A DNA stretch of 64,000 nucleotides from Saprospira grandis DSM 2844 (GCF_000275825.1 NZ_JH719942.1:2801928-2865927), one strand, 5' to 3'. Positions 8,401 to 18,035 are shown, counted from the first letter of the stretch. The notes: generated by a model from the sequence alone, not told the origin. A program made the numbers and translations.

Positions 8401-10230
8401 ATGGGCCAATTATTATATACGATAAAAGAAGTTTTTCAAAAAGAAGGATACCTTTCTGCCTTTAAGAAAGTAGATTATTACATCCCCCTATATCAGAGAG
8501 GTTACAAATGGACGTCTAAACAAGTGGATAAATTGCTTGATGACATCCATCGATTTGAACCAGAGGGAGCAAAGTTTTACTGTTTACAAAATATTACACT
8601 TGTTCCAGAGGGTACTTGTTTTAATGTTGTTGATGGTCAACAAAGACTGACAACTTTAGTGCTTCTATTGTCTTACTTAGGAGATAAAAATCTTGTTAAG
8701 GACAAGCTTAGATTTCCTAAACATTCTATTCGACGTTATACCAATGATTTCTTAAAAGAGATAGTCACTAAGGAGGAGTCTGTATTTCCAAACTCCTCTT
8801 GGGAAGATTTTATTCTAACAAGACAATACTATGATCGTCAAGATATCTACCACCTATTTGGGGCATACAAAGCTATTGAAAGTTGGTTTGAAAAAAAGAA
8901 GTTATCTAATAATAAAGATAAATCTAAATTTAGTGATAAAATTTTAAACCATGTAAAAATAATTATTAACAAAATTGATAAAGAAGGCAATATTAGTGAA
9001 GAAAAAATTTTTGGCAATCTAAATTCTAAAAGAGTACCGTTAGATGGTGCAGATTTAGTTCGAGCCATTATTATTACTCGTGTAGCAAAAGAAGAAGGGG
9101 AAAGAGAAGGAGATATAAAGAATATTGTCCGAGTCAATGAGAAGCGAGTAAAAATAGGTTGGCAGCTTGATCAAATCAATAATTGGTGGAGTAGAGAGGA
9201 GGTAAAAAACTATTTTACTCAATTTATTAGTATTAAATCCGAAGAAGCTGGAATAGGGAACAAACTTTTTAAAGAAAATAAATATCCCATTAACTTATTG
9301 TATTTATTATTTGCTGAAAAACAAGGGGAAAGTGAACTCACCTTAGAGTTAATTGAGCGTTATAATAATAATGCTATAGCATTATATAAAGAGCTTTTAG
9401 AACTCAATAACAGCCTAAAAGATTGGTTTGAAGATAGGGGATTATATCACTATTTGGGCTTTTTATTTTTTAATGATAATCGTCCAAAAAATAAAGGTGG
9501 AATCAGCTTTTATAAAATTTGGGAAATTTGGAAATCAAGCAAAACTCGATCTACTTTCAAGATACTCTTAAAAAAGAAAATGAGAAGGCTCATCAAAAAA
9601 GATGAGGGAGCTTTAGATTTTACCAATATGGAAATAAATTGGTACGATGATAAAGACAAGACCTCGGTGAAAATTCTAGTTCTTATGGATGTGATTCACT
9701 GTTCCCAGTTTGAGGGACAGGCTTTCCTACCTCATACAGCCTTTACAAAAGCGAATAATGACATTGAGCATATTTTCCCTCAAAACCCTGCCGAGATCAA
9801 TAAGAAAAAAGATTACATCCATTTTCTCAATACTCATATTGTTCCCAAAGAGAAGCAATTCGATCTAGCTAATTTTGACTCAAAAAAAGAAGATGAAAAG
9901 TACTTGCTTAACGTAGATAATTTCATTGAGGAACATATTTCCGCTATTAAAATTAACTCTATAGGAAACCTTGTTTTATTATATTCTTCCTTAAATAGAA
10001 GTTTGGGAAATAAAGCATATACTTATAAAAGGGCAAGAGTTGTTGAATACTTCAATAAAGGGCATTTCATTCAGCCCCATACTTTTAAAGTGTTTGTGAG
10101 GTACTTTAATAATGAACTACATGAAAATAAAGATTTGGACTATTGGACGAATCAAGATATAGAAGCCAATGCTATAAAAATTACCCAAACCATTCAAAAC
10201 TTTTTCAAAACAGAGACAGATGACCAATAA
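8401..10230 (+). CDS. DUF262/DUF1524 nuclease, GmrSD/SspE-like restriction protein
   Basis: 609 residues. The N-terminal DUF262 domain shows IPLYQRGYKW (about 28-37) and the nucleotide-binding/DNA-sensing motif DGQQR (78-82, followed by LTTL). The C-terminal DUF1524 HNH domain shows DIEHIFPQN (454-462) and IGNLVLL...LNRSLGNKAY from 521. This is the full arrangement of type IV restriction enzymes of the GmrSD class and of the phosphorothioate-sensing nuclease SspE. Catalytic E456, H457 and the downstream Asn residues are present, so it should be active. The next gene overlaps by 11 bp. GC is low, as in the dnd locus. Target modification is unknown: glucosylated or otherwise modified phage DNA, or phosphorothioate, are possible. 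Confidence 0.88.
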   Translation: MGQLLYTIKEVFQKEGYLSAFKKVDYYIPLYQRGYKWTSKQVDKLLDDIHRFEPEGAKFYCLQNITLVPEGTCFNVVDGQQRLTTLVLLLSYLGDKNLVKDKLRFPKHSIRRYTNDFLKEIVTKEESVFPNSSWEDFILTRQYYDRQDIYHLFGAYKAIESWFEKKKLSNNKDKSKFSDKILNHVKIIINKIDKEGNISEEKIFGNLNSKRVPLDGADLVRAIIITRVAKEEGEREGDIKNIVRVNEKRVKIGWQLDQINNWWSREEVKNYFTQFISIKSEEAGIGNKLFKENKYPINLLYLLFAEKQGESELTLELIERYNNNAIALYKELLELNNSLKDWFEDRGLYHYLGFLFFNDNRPKNKGGISFYKIWEIWKSSKTRSTFKILLKKKMRRLIKKDEGALDFTNMEINWYDDKDKTSVKILVLMDVIHCSQFEGQAFLPHTAFTKANNDIEHIFPQNPAEINKKKDYIHFLNTHIVPKEKQFDLANFDSKKEDEKYLLNVDNFIEEHISAIKINSIGNLVLLYSSLNRSLGNKAYTYKRARVVEYFNKGHFIQPHTFKVFVRYFNNELHENKDLDYWTNQDIEANAIKITQTIQNFFKTETDDQ

Positions 10231-12430
10231 AAAATCTATGGAAGAAGTTTCCATTACAAGATTAATAGAGAGATATGACTTAGTTGTTCCAGAAATTCAA
10301 AGAGAATATGTCTGGGGTAATAATGAATATGAAATTTTGGATATATTCCTATCTGACATAAAAGAAGGGCGCAACAATATATCTAGAACCTTTAATATGG
10401 ATACAAAAATCCAAACACTCCTTGAATTGGCTAAAAGTGCGGACGATAATACTCGAAATGTTCTTTTAGAATCCGTAGAAACACTTAAATCGGACAGCAT
10501 TAAAAACAATAGCATTAACATTGGGTTCCTATACTCTTATAAACCAAGCTATTATATTAACAATGATAGAGATGAAGATGTTTATCTTATTGATGGGCAA
10601 CAACGATTCACTACTTTGTTCTTGATTTTGTTCTATTTCGGTTTGAAAGAAAATAGATTAAATGATTTCTTGGATCTTTTTCGTTTTAATTCTTCTTTGG
10701 AGAAAATCGCCTTTGATTATCGAGTAAGAACGTTAACGCATCATTTCATCATTGACTTACTAAGTTATACCCAAACACTAGAAGACCTTCTTGAACTAAA
10801 AGATAAGAATTGGTTCTTAGCAAATTATCAAAATGATGTAACCGTTCAATCAATCGTAGGGTATTCAGAAGATAAATCAAGAAGAGGAGCCTTTCCTATT
10901 ATTCATCAACACTTCAAAGATGACAAAACAAACTATTTTGACTTTGTTAAGGACAATATCAAATTTTGGCATTTTAAAACAGAAGAATCTTCACAGGGAG
11001 AAGAACTGTATATTACCATGAATTCTCGAGGGCAAGAATTAGCTGATAATGAAACAATCCGAGCTAAGCTTTTTGAACCGCTATCTCCTAAAGAAGCTAT
11101 AGAATGGAGTGAAAAATGGGAAGAATGGCAAGACTTTTTTTGGAAAAGGAGGAATAAAAAATCCTTGAACTCTAGTGCAGACAATGGCTTTAATGAGTTT
11201 TTACGCTGGGTTCAAATCATCAAAATGTCTGTGAGGCTGGATAAAGAAAAAAAAGAGGCTTTATCAGAGAACTCAATTGAAGATGTAATTCAATGGGATA
11301 CAGTAAAAAAGCTAGATGTCAATTACTTATCCCTTCAAGAAATTTACTTGTATTATAAGGTTTTATGCTATTTGTTTGAAGATTTTAATTTAGATGTTGA
11401 GCTTTTGAAATCTAAATATAGTGGTTATTCTAACTTTGATCTTTTAAAGACTGACTGCCTGTCTCCAACTAAAGGTACTATTTCCCAAATAGAATGTTTT
11501 CAACTATTGCCAGTCTTACATTACTGCAGCAGAGTCCTAGAAGCTAATGAGAAAATAAACGCCCCCAATTTATTTCGACTAATAAGATTTTTCTTCAATT
11601 TGAGCAGAGATACTACCATTAAAAAATCAGCACGTAAGCTGACTATAAATGCTATTGAAATAGTCGATAAGTTAGCAGTTAATGCAGATGTATCAGACAT
11701 TATTGGCTTGACGGATGAGGTGTCTAAGACTATTCTTGATTCTGAAGAAAAAATAAAGTTTGAAAAATATAAAACCTCTTCTAAGAGAAGAGAATTAGAA
11801 GCTTTATTTTGGGAGGCCGAAGATATAAAACAAGTAGAGGGTAAAATTAACCACTTAATTGAATTTGTAAATAATTCTACAACAAGTGATGCTGATTTTT
11901 TACCTTCTTTCAAAAAAATTTTAGATTCTTATAAAGAGCTAATTCATTCCGAGGAAGAAATATGGGGCGATTTATTACCAACAGGGGTTTATCATGAAAA
12001 TGAGCATCGAGTCTATTACGACCAAAAATGGTACAAATCGGATGACTTTTTAAGCTTTACTGAAGATAGAAAATTAGCTAAAGGTCTTACTTTAGATGAA
12101 TTTCTTATAAATAAAAGAAAAGACTTTATTAAGCAAAGATATCTTAATGCGGATAACTTAAGAGCTGAAACTACTCTTAAATATCAATTGTACCTTTATT
12201 ATATTTTACACCAAAATATTCTTAATCAGTGGAGATGGAATGGGCGGAATTTTGGGGTTTACTATCAAGAAGAAGTACCTGATGCTGTTTCTCTTTTTAA
12301 TAATAATAGAATTTATCAATACTATAAGACGCGATGGCGTAGAGGACATACAAATGGAATATGGTTGCAAGATCACTACATCCCCAAAACAAAATACTTT
12401 GGCCGCCTCATTACTTGGGCGTCTAAATAA
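10220..12430 (+). CDS. DUF262 protein without HNH domain, partner of the preceding nuclease
   Basis: 736 residues. The N-terminus has VPEIQREYVW (about 20-29) and DGQQR (125-129), both DUF262 hallmarks. The rest is long, mostly helical and charged, and lacks the EHIxP and GNL elements of DUF1524, so it cannot cut by the HNH mechanism. The 11-bp overlap with the nuclease gene implies coupled translation and a two-protein complex. A sensor or NTPase role with the nuclease as effector is plausible. The C-terminal segment (RNFGVYYQEE..., RWRRGHTNGIW) is aromatic and basic and could bind nucleic acid. No exact family is recognised beyond DUF262. Confidence 0.8.
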   Translation: MTNKKSMEEVSITRLIERYDLVVPEIQREYVWGNNEYEILDIFLSDIKEGRNNISRTFNMDTKIQTLLELAKSADDNTRNVLLESVETLKSDSIKNNSINIGFLYSYKPSYYINNDRDEDVYLIDGQQRFTTLFLILFYFGLKENRLNDFLDLFRFNSSLEKIAFDYRVRTLTHHFIIDLLSYTQTLEDLLELKDKNWFLANYQNDVTVQSIVGYSEDKSRRGAFPIIHQHFKDDKTNYFDFVKDNIKFWHFKTEESSQGEELYITMNSRGQELADNETIRAKLFEPLSPKEAIEWSEKWEEWQDFFWKRRNKKSLNSSADNGFNEFLRWVQIIKMSVRLDKEKKEALSENSIEDVIQWDTVKKLDVNYLSLQEIYLYYKVLCYLFEDFNLDVELLKSKYSGYSNFDLLKTDCLSPTKGTISQIECFQLLPVLHYCSRVLEANEKINAPNLFRLIRFFFNLSRDTTIKKSARKLTINAIEIVDKLAVNADVSDIIGLTDEVSKTILDSEEKIKFEKYKTSSKRRELEALFWEAEDIKQVEGKINHLIEFVNNSTTSDADFLPSFKKILDSYKELIHSEEEIWGDLLPTGVYHENEHRVYYDQKWYKSDDFLSFTEDRKLAKGLTLDEFLINKRKDFIKQRYLNADNLRAETTLKYQLYLYYILHQNILNQWRWNGRNFGVYYQEEVPDAVSLFNNNRIYQYYKTRWRRGHTNGIWLQDHYIPKTKYFGRLITWASK

Positions 12431-12503
12431 ATAGTTGTTCTCTAATTATAGGCTAGACTGTAGCTGAATGAAATTTGCCAGTTATTGCTTAGCCCCCAGA
12501 CTG

Positions 12504-12545
12504 TACAAAGAGGGCGGTTGGTTAAAACCAACCGCCCTCTTTGTA
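12504..12545. terminator. Bidirectional terminator between the DUF262 operon and mutL
   Basis: A perfect 19-20-bp stem (TACAAAGAGGGCGGTTGG and its complement) around a TTAAAA centre. It directly abuts the mutL stop codon at 12546 and lies 74 bp after the DUF262 gene. Confidence 0.85.
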
Positions 12546-14411
12546 TTAAGACTCAAAACGGCTATCGAGTTCTTCAAAATTGTAGCGAATAAAGCAGCGG
12601 CGACCTCTAGGCGATCGCTCTGGATTTTGGCAGGCAAAGAGTCGATCAATTAGGGCTTGCATTTCCATGGGGCTCAGCCGCTTGGGTTGTTGTTTGGCCA
12701 TGCGCATAGCCATGGATCTGGCCATATTTTGCTCAAAGGAAAGCGAGAGCGATTGGCCCAATTGATATTGCTCTAAGATTTCTTCTAGCCAGCCATCTTC
12801 TTCGCCCAACTGCTCTAAATAGGCGGGCACCGAAGAGATCACAAAGGTAGTTTCGCCCATGGGGACCAGCTCAAAGCCCATTTTCTTGAGTTCGGGCAGC
12901 AGCTCTTGTAAGAGCTTGGCATCGCGCAAATTTAGGCTCACACTAATGGGGAAGAGGCTGTGTTGTTGGACCAGCCGCTTATGTTCTAGCCGCTGCAAAT
13001 AATCATCATAGAGGATGCGCTCTAGGGCGGTCTGCTGATGAATCAATAAATAACCTGCTCTTAATGGGCTAATCATATAGCCTTGGCCCAAATAAAAGAG
13101 CTCTTGTTTGGGGCCTTGGCCCATTTGCAGGGTCTCTTCTTCTTCCTGTTCAAAAAGCGGGCTTTGGGTAGACAACTTGGAGGGTAGGGGCTGTTGTTCT
13201 TCTTCCTCATCTTCTAGGCCCGCATAGAGCTTCTCCCAATGCGCCAGATTGTTTTTCTCCTGCTCTGTTTTTTGAGGCGGACGATAACCGCCGCCACCAC
13301 CGCTAGTTGTAGACTTTGAGCTGCTCGTCTTATTGGAAAATAGCTGCTGTTTTTCCATCTGTTCCCGCTCCAATTGCTTACTAATGCTCGATTCCTGATC
13401 AAAATCAATGCTGGGCGTCACATGATGCTGGGCCAAAGCATGGCGGGTACACACACGGAGGTAGTTATAGATCAGGCGCTCATCCTCAAACTTAATTTCT
13501 TGTTTGCTAGGATGGACATTCACATCAATTTTGGCCGGATCTAGCTCAAAGAAAACCACATAAAGCGGATACATCTTTTGCGGCAAGAGGTCCTCATAGG
13601 CCTGAAAAAGCGCATGCTGCAAATAATTACTTTTGATATAGCGCTGATTGACGTAGAAATACTGATCACCACGCATCTTGCGGGCAAAATCGGGCTTGCC
13701 CACATAACCCCAAATCTTAATAATATCCGTCTCCTCCGCAATAGGAATCAAGGCTTGGGCGTACTTCTTCCCCAATACCTGAATAATCCGCTGTTTGAGG
13801 TTGCTAGCAGGCAGATGAAACTGCTTTTGGCCATTGTGGTGCAAGGCAAAAAAGATATCGGGATGAGCAATGGCAATCTGCTGAAACTCATCGAGAATAT
13901 GCTTAAACTCTACCTTATCAGACTTGAGGAAGTTGCGTCTAGCAGGAATGTTGTAAAAGAGGTTCTTGACCGAAATACTGGTCCCCGCTGCCGCCTGACA
14001 AGGCTCTTGCGAGATCAGCTCAGACCCCTCTACTTGTAGACGAACGCCCAGTTCCTCACCCCGCTTTTTGGTCCGCATTTCTACCTGGGCCACCGCCGAT
14101 ATAGAGGCCAGCGCCTCCCCCCGAAAGCCCATCGTATGCAGATTAAAAAGGTCTTCTGCCTTCTGAATCTTAGAGGTCGCATGCCGCTCAAAACTCATCC
14201 GAGCATCGGTCTCACTCATCCCAATGCCGTCATCAACCAACTGAATGAGGGTTTTTCCCGCATCATTAATGATTAGCCGAATGTTTTGCGCCCCGGCATC
14301 AATGGCATTTTCCATCAATTCTTTTACCACAGAAGCGGGCCGTTGCACCACCTCTCCGGCGGCAATTTGGTTGGCAATATGGTCGGGCAACAGGCGAATA
14401 AGGTCTGCCAT
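12546..14411 (-). CDS. mutL: DNA mismatch repair protein MutL
   Basis: 621 residues. The N-terminal GHKL ATPase is complete: IAAGEVVQRPASVVKELMEN (Glu34, Asn35), DDGIGM (about 60), RHATSKI and GFRGEALASISA. A low-complexity acidic/serine/glycine linker spans roughly residues 340-420. The C-terminal dimerisation domain follows, where the usual DQHAxxER...E metal site reads HQQTALERILYDDY. MutL links MutS mismatch recognition to strand removal. The damaged metal motif suggests that the nicking activity is reduced or absent, or uses other residues. The start is the ATG at 14411, 21 bp after a small conserved gene. Confidence 0.96.
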   Translation of the reverse strand: MADLIRLLPDHIANQIAAGEVVQRPASVVKELMENAIDAGAQNIRLIINDAGKTLIQLVDDGIGMSETDARMSFERHATSKIQKAEDLFNLHTMGFRGEALASISAVAQVEMRTKKRGEELGVRLQVEGSELISQEPCQAAAGTSISVKNLFYNIPARRNFLKSDKVEFKHILDEFQQIAIAHPDIFFALHHNGQKQFHLPASNLKQRIIQVLGKKYAQALIPIAEETDIIKIWGYVGKPDFARKMRGDQYFYVNQRYIKSNYLQHALFQAYEDLLPQKMYPLYVVFFELDPAKIDVNVHPSKQEIKFEDERLIYNYLRVCTRHALAQHHVTPSIDFDQESSISKQLEREQMEKQQLFSNKTSSSKSTTSGGGGGYRPPQKTEQEKNNLAHWEKLYAGLEDEEEEQQPLPSKLSTQSPLFEQEEEETLQMGQGPKQELFYLGQGYMISPLRAGYLLIHQQTALERILYDDYLQRLEHKRLVQQHSLFPISVSLNLRDAKLLQELLPELKKMGFELVPMGETTFVISSVPAYLEQLGEEDGWLEEILEQYQLGQSLSLSFEQNMARSMAMRMAKQQPKRLSPMEMQALIDRLFACQNPERSPRGRRCFIRYNFEELDSRFES

Positions 14412-14431
14412 AAGGAATATAAATTAAGAAA

Positions 14432-14761
14432 CTAGGAATTGGGAAACCAAAAGTTAAGCAAGCCGGGCAACCAGCGCTCTAGGGCCGCATAGGCCGCAGC
14501 CGTCAAGATGCCCAAGATAATTAATAGACGCAAAATACCACCAGACCAAAGCCCACGATGCTCCCGCTTGGCAATCTCTCTGGCCAAACGAAGCTCTTCA
14601 CGAATGCGCATTTTAGTCACTTCGCGGTCAATATTTCCCGTCTTTCGGCCTTCCGCTGCACGTACGCGGTTCTCCAAGGCCTCTTTTTCCGCATCATAAA
14701 AACGCGGCTGATAACCAAATCCACGAGGCTGATGCCCCCCTAGTTTGAAGAATTTAAGCAT
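14432..14761 (-). CDS. Small conserved membrane protein upstream of mutL
   Basis: 109 residues. A basic, aromatic N-terminus (KLGGHQPRGFGYQPRFYDAEKE) is followed by a charged helix (about 25-70) and one transmembrane helix near the C-terminus (LLIILGILTAAAYAAL). Relatives with the YxPRYYDPEKE-type pattern are widespread in Bacteroidota, often next to mutL and sometimes misnamed riboflavin synthase subunit. Function unknown. It is first in a probable two-gene operon with mutL (20-bp gap) and has a clear promoter in front. Confidence 0.8.
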   Translation of the reverse strand: MLKFFKLGGHQPRGFGYQPRFYDAEKEALENRVRAAEGRKTGNIDREVTKMRIREELRLAREIAKREHRGLWSGGILRLLIILGILTAAAYAALERWLPGLLNFWFPNS

Positions 14762-14793
14762 AATGGTTCCTCTATTAATTGGAATGAAGATAA

Positions 14794-14825
14794 CGAACTT
14801 ATCTTAAACTAAAAAGCTTTGGCAA
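14794..14825 (-). promoter_or_regulatory. Promoter of the small gene-mutL operon
   Basis: On the minus strand a TTG (14825-14823), a 21-bp spacer and TAAGTTCG (14801-14794) match the Bacteroidota -33/-7 pattern. The predicted start of transcription is about 25-30 bp before the ATG at 14761. Confidence 0.55.
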
Positions 14826-14864
14826 TTCTCTTAATATCTAAAGTGATTTTAGCTTTTTCTTCTG

Positions 14865-15012
14865 TTTTTTTTGGGGCCTCCGCAGCAAAGCTGCGGCGCT
14901 ACGTTTCAGGGCTCGCTATTCGCTCGGCCCTTCGGCGGCTTTGCCGCCTCGGTCTGGCCTGACGGCCACCCTTGCACATCGCTAGGCCAAATGCCCCAGC
15001 TTCGCTCTGGGC
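14865..15012 (+). repeat. Structured GC-rich repeat, copy 2
   Basis: Begins with a T run and GGGGCC. Hairpins: CCGCAGC/GCTGCGG, GGCGGC/GCCGCC, GGCC/GGCC around TGAC, and a tail CCCAGC...GCTCTGGG. The core is the variant GCTCGCTATTCGCTCGG. It ends about 100 bp before the next gene. Confidence 0.9.
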
Positions 15013-15116
15013 CTCCCAGCCATAAATAATAAGATTATTTAGACAGAAAACTGGCAATTCTAAAAATAAAAACTTACCCTATTGTTATTAAGTTATTTAC
15101 GACAAAAACGACAGTT

Positions 15117-15695
15117 ATGAAATTGCCTTCTTTTTATGTTCTTTTCTTCTTGCTTTTTGCTGCCCTTCCTCTTTTGGGCCAAAGCCTTCCTGCAGAGGTC
15201 ATCGCCGCCGATAGTCGGCTCGCCAAGGCCTCCGAGGCCATGATTGCACATTTGGTCAGTCGGGCCCATGCCTATCATATTTGTGCCGAAAAGCCAGAAA
15301 TTAGGGCCAAAATCAAGTCCTTTAATCGCCGATCCCAAAAAGCAATCAAGGCCTATAATAAAGCCAAAACCACTAGCAAAAAACTAGCGGCTAGCAAAGA
15401 ATTACTGCTGCTCATTGAGCTACGGCTTGCCATTTTAGACTGCTTGCCCTATCATGACAATGCGGTGCTCTCTCCTGAAGCAGAACAAGCAGAGTTTTGT
15501 AAGCTGCTCGGACGCAGCCATATACCAGAGCTGGACCGAGAATATATGCTGGCCCAACTTGAGCTAAATCTCTATATTTTAAAGCATTTGCCCGGCCGCA
15601 AGAAAAAGAAATGGCTGTTGCAGTATGCACAGCAAAGTATTGACTTTATAGAGGCCATGCATGAAGTGAATAAGGGCCTGAAAAAACGAGACTAA
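15117..15695 (+). CDS. Secreted protein of unknown function
   Basis: 192 residues. It has a clear Sec signal peptide (FYVLFFLLFAALPLLGQS, cleavage near residue 22), then a wholly helical, Lys/Ala/Leu-rich body with four to five predicted helices. Two cysteine-containing segments (HICAEKPE and FCKLLGRSH) stand out, and the C-terminus is basic. No domain is recognised. The gene is alone on its strand after a repeat copy. Its TAA (15693-15695) overlaps the TAG of the convergent gene at 15692, so there is no terminator between them. Confidence 0.7.
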   Translation: MKLPSFYVLFFLLFAALPLLGQSLPAEVIAADSRLAKASEAMIAHLVSRAHAYHICAEKPEIRAKIKSFNRRSQKAIKAYNKAKTTSKKLAASKELLLLIELRLAILDCLPYHDNAVLSPEAEQAEFCKLLGRSHIPELDREYMLAQLELNLYILKHLPGRKKKKWLLQYAQQSIDFIEAMHEVNKGLKKRD

Positions 15696-16648
15696 TCGCT
15701 AAATCTCCAAATATGCCCCTGGGCCGTACCCAAATACCAAAACTGCCCGTCATGGGCCAAGGATAGAATTTCTTCGCCCTCCAAACCAGCCAGTTTTTGC
15801 CAGTTTTCTCCGCCATCATGAGAGAGGAGCAGGGCCCCATCTTTTCCCCCTACGGCCAGACGGTTTTGGTCTAGGGCCAAAATAGAGCGCCAGCGGTATT
15901 TGGGGCTCATGGTGCGGCCAGACAGCAGCTTTTGCCAGCTTTCTCCGCCATCTTCGGTTTTATAAACACTGCCATAATCGCCCGCTACAAAGGCGTTTAG
16001 GCTGTCTGGCCAACTGATGGCCCTAAAGTAGTTGCCTTGGGGCGGCATGGGGGTCCAGTTTTGACCATGATCCTCTGTTTTTAAGATCAGGCCATAACCA
16101 ACGGCTAGGGCTTGGCCATTGGGCCGACCCGCCAAATCGCTAAAGCTGTGCAAAAAGCTATCGGCTTGTAGTAGGTTGGGGAATTCTCCATTGCCCCTTA
16201 GGCGATGGATGCGCCCCTGGCCCAGATTTTCGCCAGCAACGAGAATACCCGCAGAGTCAGAAAAGAAATGGCCCGCAGAAAAAAACTCCCAGCCAGGCAT
16301 ATAGAGGCCCGACCAAATTCCGCCTGCTCGATAATAAACCGTGTTGCCAATGGGGTAGGCATATAGTCGGTCTTCTAGCCATTGTAAATCTCGTACGGCA
16401 TGATCGAGCAGGAGCAAGCTATCCCAACTAGGGCTATCTAAGGCGGTGGCCCAAACTCCTCCTTGGTCAAAAAGGTTGCCCAAACCAATATATAGGCTAT
16501 CGCCATGAAGCAATAGACTATTTACGGGCAATTGATTGGGGGCCAGCCATTGCGTCATGGGCCGTTCTATGGGCGCTACCTTTTGGCAGGCCAAGCAGCT
16601 CAAGCCGAGCAAAAAAAGTAGAAATTTATTGTAGGCCATATTTATCAA
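15692..16648 (-). CDS. Ycf48/BNR-repeat-like lipoprotein
   Basis: 318 residues. The N-terminal hydrophobic segment ending in LSCLAC fits a lipoprotein signal (acylation on one of the two Cys is uncertain). The body has BNR-type blades: LKTEDHGQNWT, VYKTEDGGESWQKL and LLSHDGGENWQKL, each preceded by a xxAVG/FVAGD strand, as in Ycf48-like beta-propellers of secreted Bacteroidota proteins. A binding or scaffold role at the cell surface is likely. The alternative start three codons in (16639) is equally good. It overlaps the end of the upstream peptidase gene by 23 bp, so they are co-transcribed. Confidence 0.8.
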   Translation of the reverse strand: MINMAYNKFLLFLLGLSCLACQKVAPIERPMTQWLAPNQLPVNSLLLHGDSLYIGLGNLFDQGGVWATALDSPSWDSLLLLDHAVRDLQWLEDRLYAYPIGNTVYYRAGGIWSGLYMPGWEFFSAGHFFSDSAGILVAGENLGQGRIHRLRGNGEFPNLLQADSFLHSFSDLAGRPNGQALAVGYGLILKTEDHGQNWTPMPPQGNYFRAISWPDSLNAFVAGDYGSVYKTEDGGESWQKLLSGRTMSPKYRWRSILALDQNRLAVGGKDGALLLSHDGGENWQKLAGLEGEEILSLAHDGQFWYLGTAQGHIWRFSD

Positions 16649-18023
16649 TCAGGTATACCCAGGCGGCAATACCGGCGGCGCCTAGTTCTAGTTCTCTGCG
16701 ATGCACATTTTCAAAAACATCAGTTCTAGAGTGGTGATAGTCAAAATAACGTTGAGAGTCGGGACGAAAGCCAAAAAGGACTACACCCAACTTTTTGAGG
16801 GGACTAATATCGGCCCCAGAACCTCCGGTAGTGAGTTCATAAAAGCCATAAGGGGCAACCAAACTTCTCCAGTTTTGGGCCTTGGCATAGGCGGGTTTTA
16901 GAATATGAGGCAGGGCATCCATGGCAAAGCCTCTAGGGGCATGTCCACCTCCATCAGATTCAATAGCGGCAATGTGTTTTTCGCCTTTGCGCTGGGCTTC
17001 GGCAGCATATTTTCGGCCACCCGCTAGGCCACTTTCTTCATTGGCAAAAAGCACGCAGCGAATTGTATGTTTGGGCCGAATGCCTAGGGCTTTAAAGCTA
17101 TGCAGGACCTGCATAGCATGCACACAGCCGGCTCCATCATCATGGGCCCCTTCGCCCAAATCCCAAGAGTCGAGATGGCCGCCAACGACAATAATCTCAT
17201 CGGGATAGACCGAGCCCTTAATTTCGCCAATTACGTTATAGGTTTTTCGCTTGCCCAAATCTTGGCAATTTAGCTCGAGCAAAACCTTGGCCTTGGGTTC
17301 TTGGGCCAAAAGGGCCGATAGTTTATCGGCGCTTTGGATCCCTAGGGCTGCGGCAGGAATTGGCTTTTCTTGTTGAAAAATGGTCACGCCAGAGTGGGGA
17401 ACATCATCATTTTTGAGGGTAAGAGAGCGAACTAGGGCGCCCAGGGCTCCTTTTTGGGCGGCCACTTTTGGTCCAGAGGTCCGTTGTGAGCCTGCGGCCC
17501 CATAAGCGTGAAACGTATTGATCTTTTTGGGGTCCATAGGCCCATTAAAAAAGACAAACTTACCTCTAACTTGGCTACTGGGCAGTTTGCGCAGCTCGTC
17601 TACGGATTTCACCTCGATGACTTCTGCCCTTAGGCCCAAATTTGGGGTGGGGGCCGAGTAGCCCAAGGCCACCACAGAGAGTTCCAAATCGCCTAGAGTA
17701 TTAGATTGGACCACTTTACATTTTTCTATGTTTCCACGGCTCCAGTGGCGGACCTCCACCTCTTGGGTCCAGACCTTATCGCAGCCAATACTATCTAGAA
17801 TTTGCTGGCTGTATTCTACGGCGGCGGCGCCAGCGGCAGAGCCTGCTACTCTATGGCCTACTTCTTTGCAGAGGTAGTGCAACCATGGGTAACATTGTCC
17901 CTGGGTCAAAACATGATCAAAGAATTGAGCAACCTGTTCTACTTCCTCATCTCCGGTTTGGCAAGATGCCTTTGGGCCAGATAAAAAAAGAGAGCAGAGG
18001 AAAAGAGCAAAAAGGGAGCGCAT
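16626..18023 (-). CDS. M28-family metallopeptidase (carboxypeptidase Q-like)
   Basis: 465 residues with a signal peptide (FALFLCSLFLSGPKASCQ). An N-terminal peptidase segment is followed by a PA-like inserted domain (about 140-230). The di-zinc core comes next: GGHLDSWDLGEGAHDDGAG (H and D ligands, catalytic D), NEESGLAGG (general base E and metal E), IESDGGG (metal D) and the late YHHSRTD (metal H). All ligands are present. It should act in the periplasm or outside as an amino- or carboxypeptidase. It is the first gene of a pair with the Ycf48-like lipoprotein; the small downstream gap to the methyltransferase at 18036 suggests a longer transcript. Confidence 0.93.
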   Translation of the reverse strand: MRSLFALFLCSLFLSGPKASCQTGDEEVEQVAQFFDHVLTQGQCYPWLHYLCKEVGHRVAGSAAGAAAVEYSQQILDSIGCDKVWTQEVEVRHWSRGNIEKCKVVQSNTLGDLELSVVALGYSAPTPNLGLRAEVIEVKSVDELRKLPSSQVRGKFVFFNGPMDPKKINTFHAYGAAGSQRTSGPKVAAQKGALGALVRSLTLKNDDVPHSGVTIFQQEKPIPAAALGIQSADKLSALLAQEPKAKVLLELNCQDLGKRKTYNVIGEIKGSVYPDEIIVVGGHLDSWDLGEGAHDDGAGCVHAMQVLHSFKALGIRPKHTIRCVLFANEESGLAGGRKYAAEAQRKGEKHIAAIESDGGGHAPRGFAMDALPHILKPAYAKAQNWRSLVAPYGFYELTTGGSGADISPLKKLGVVLFGFRPDSQRYFDYHHSRTDVFENVHRRELELGAAGIAAWVYLIDKYGLQ

Positions 18024-18035
18024 AATGTGGAGAAT

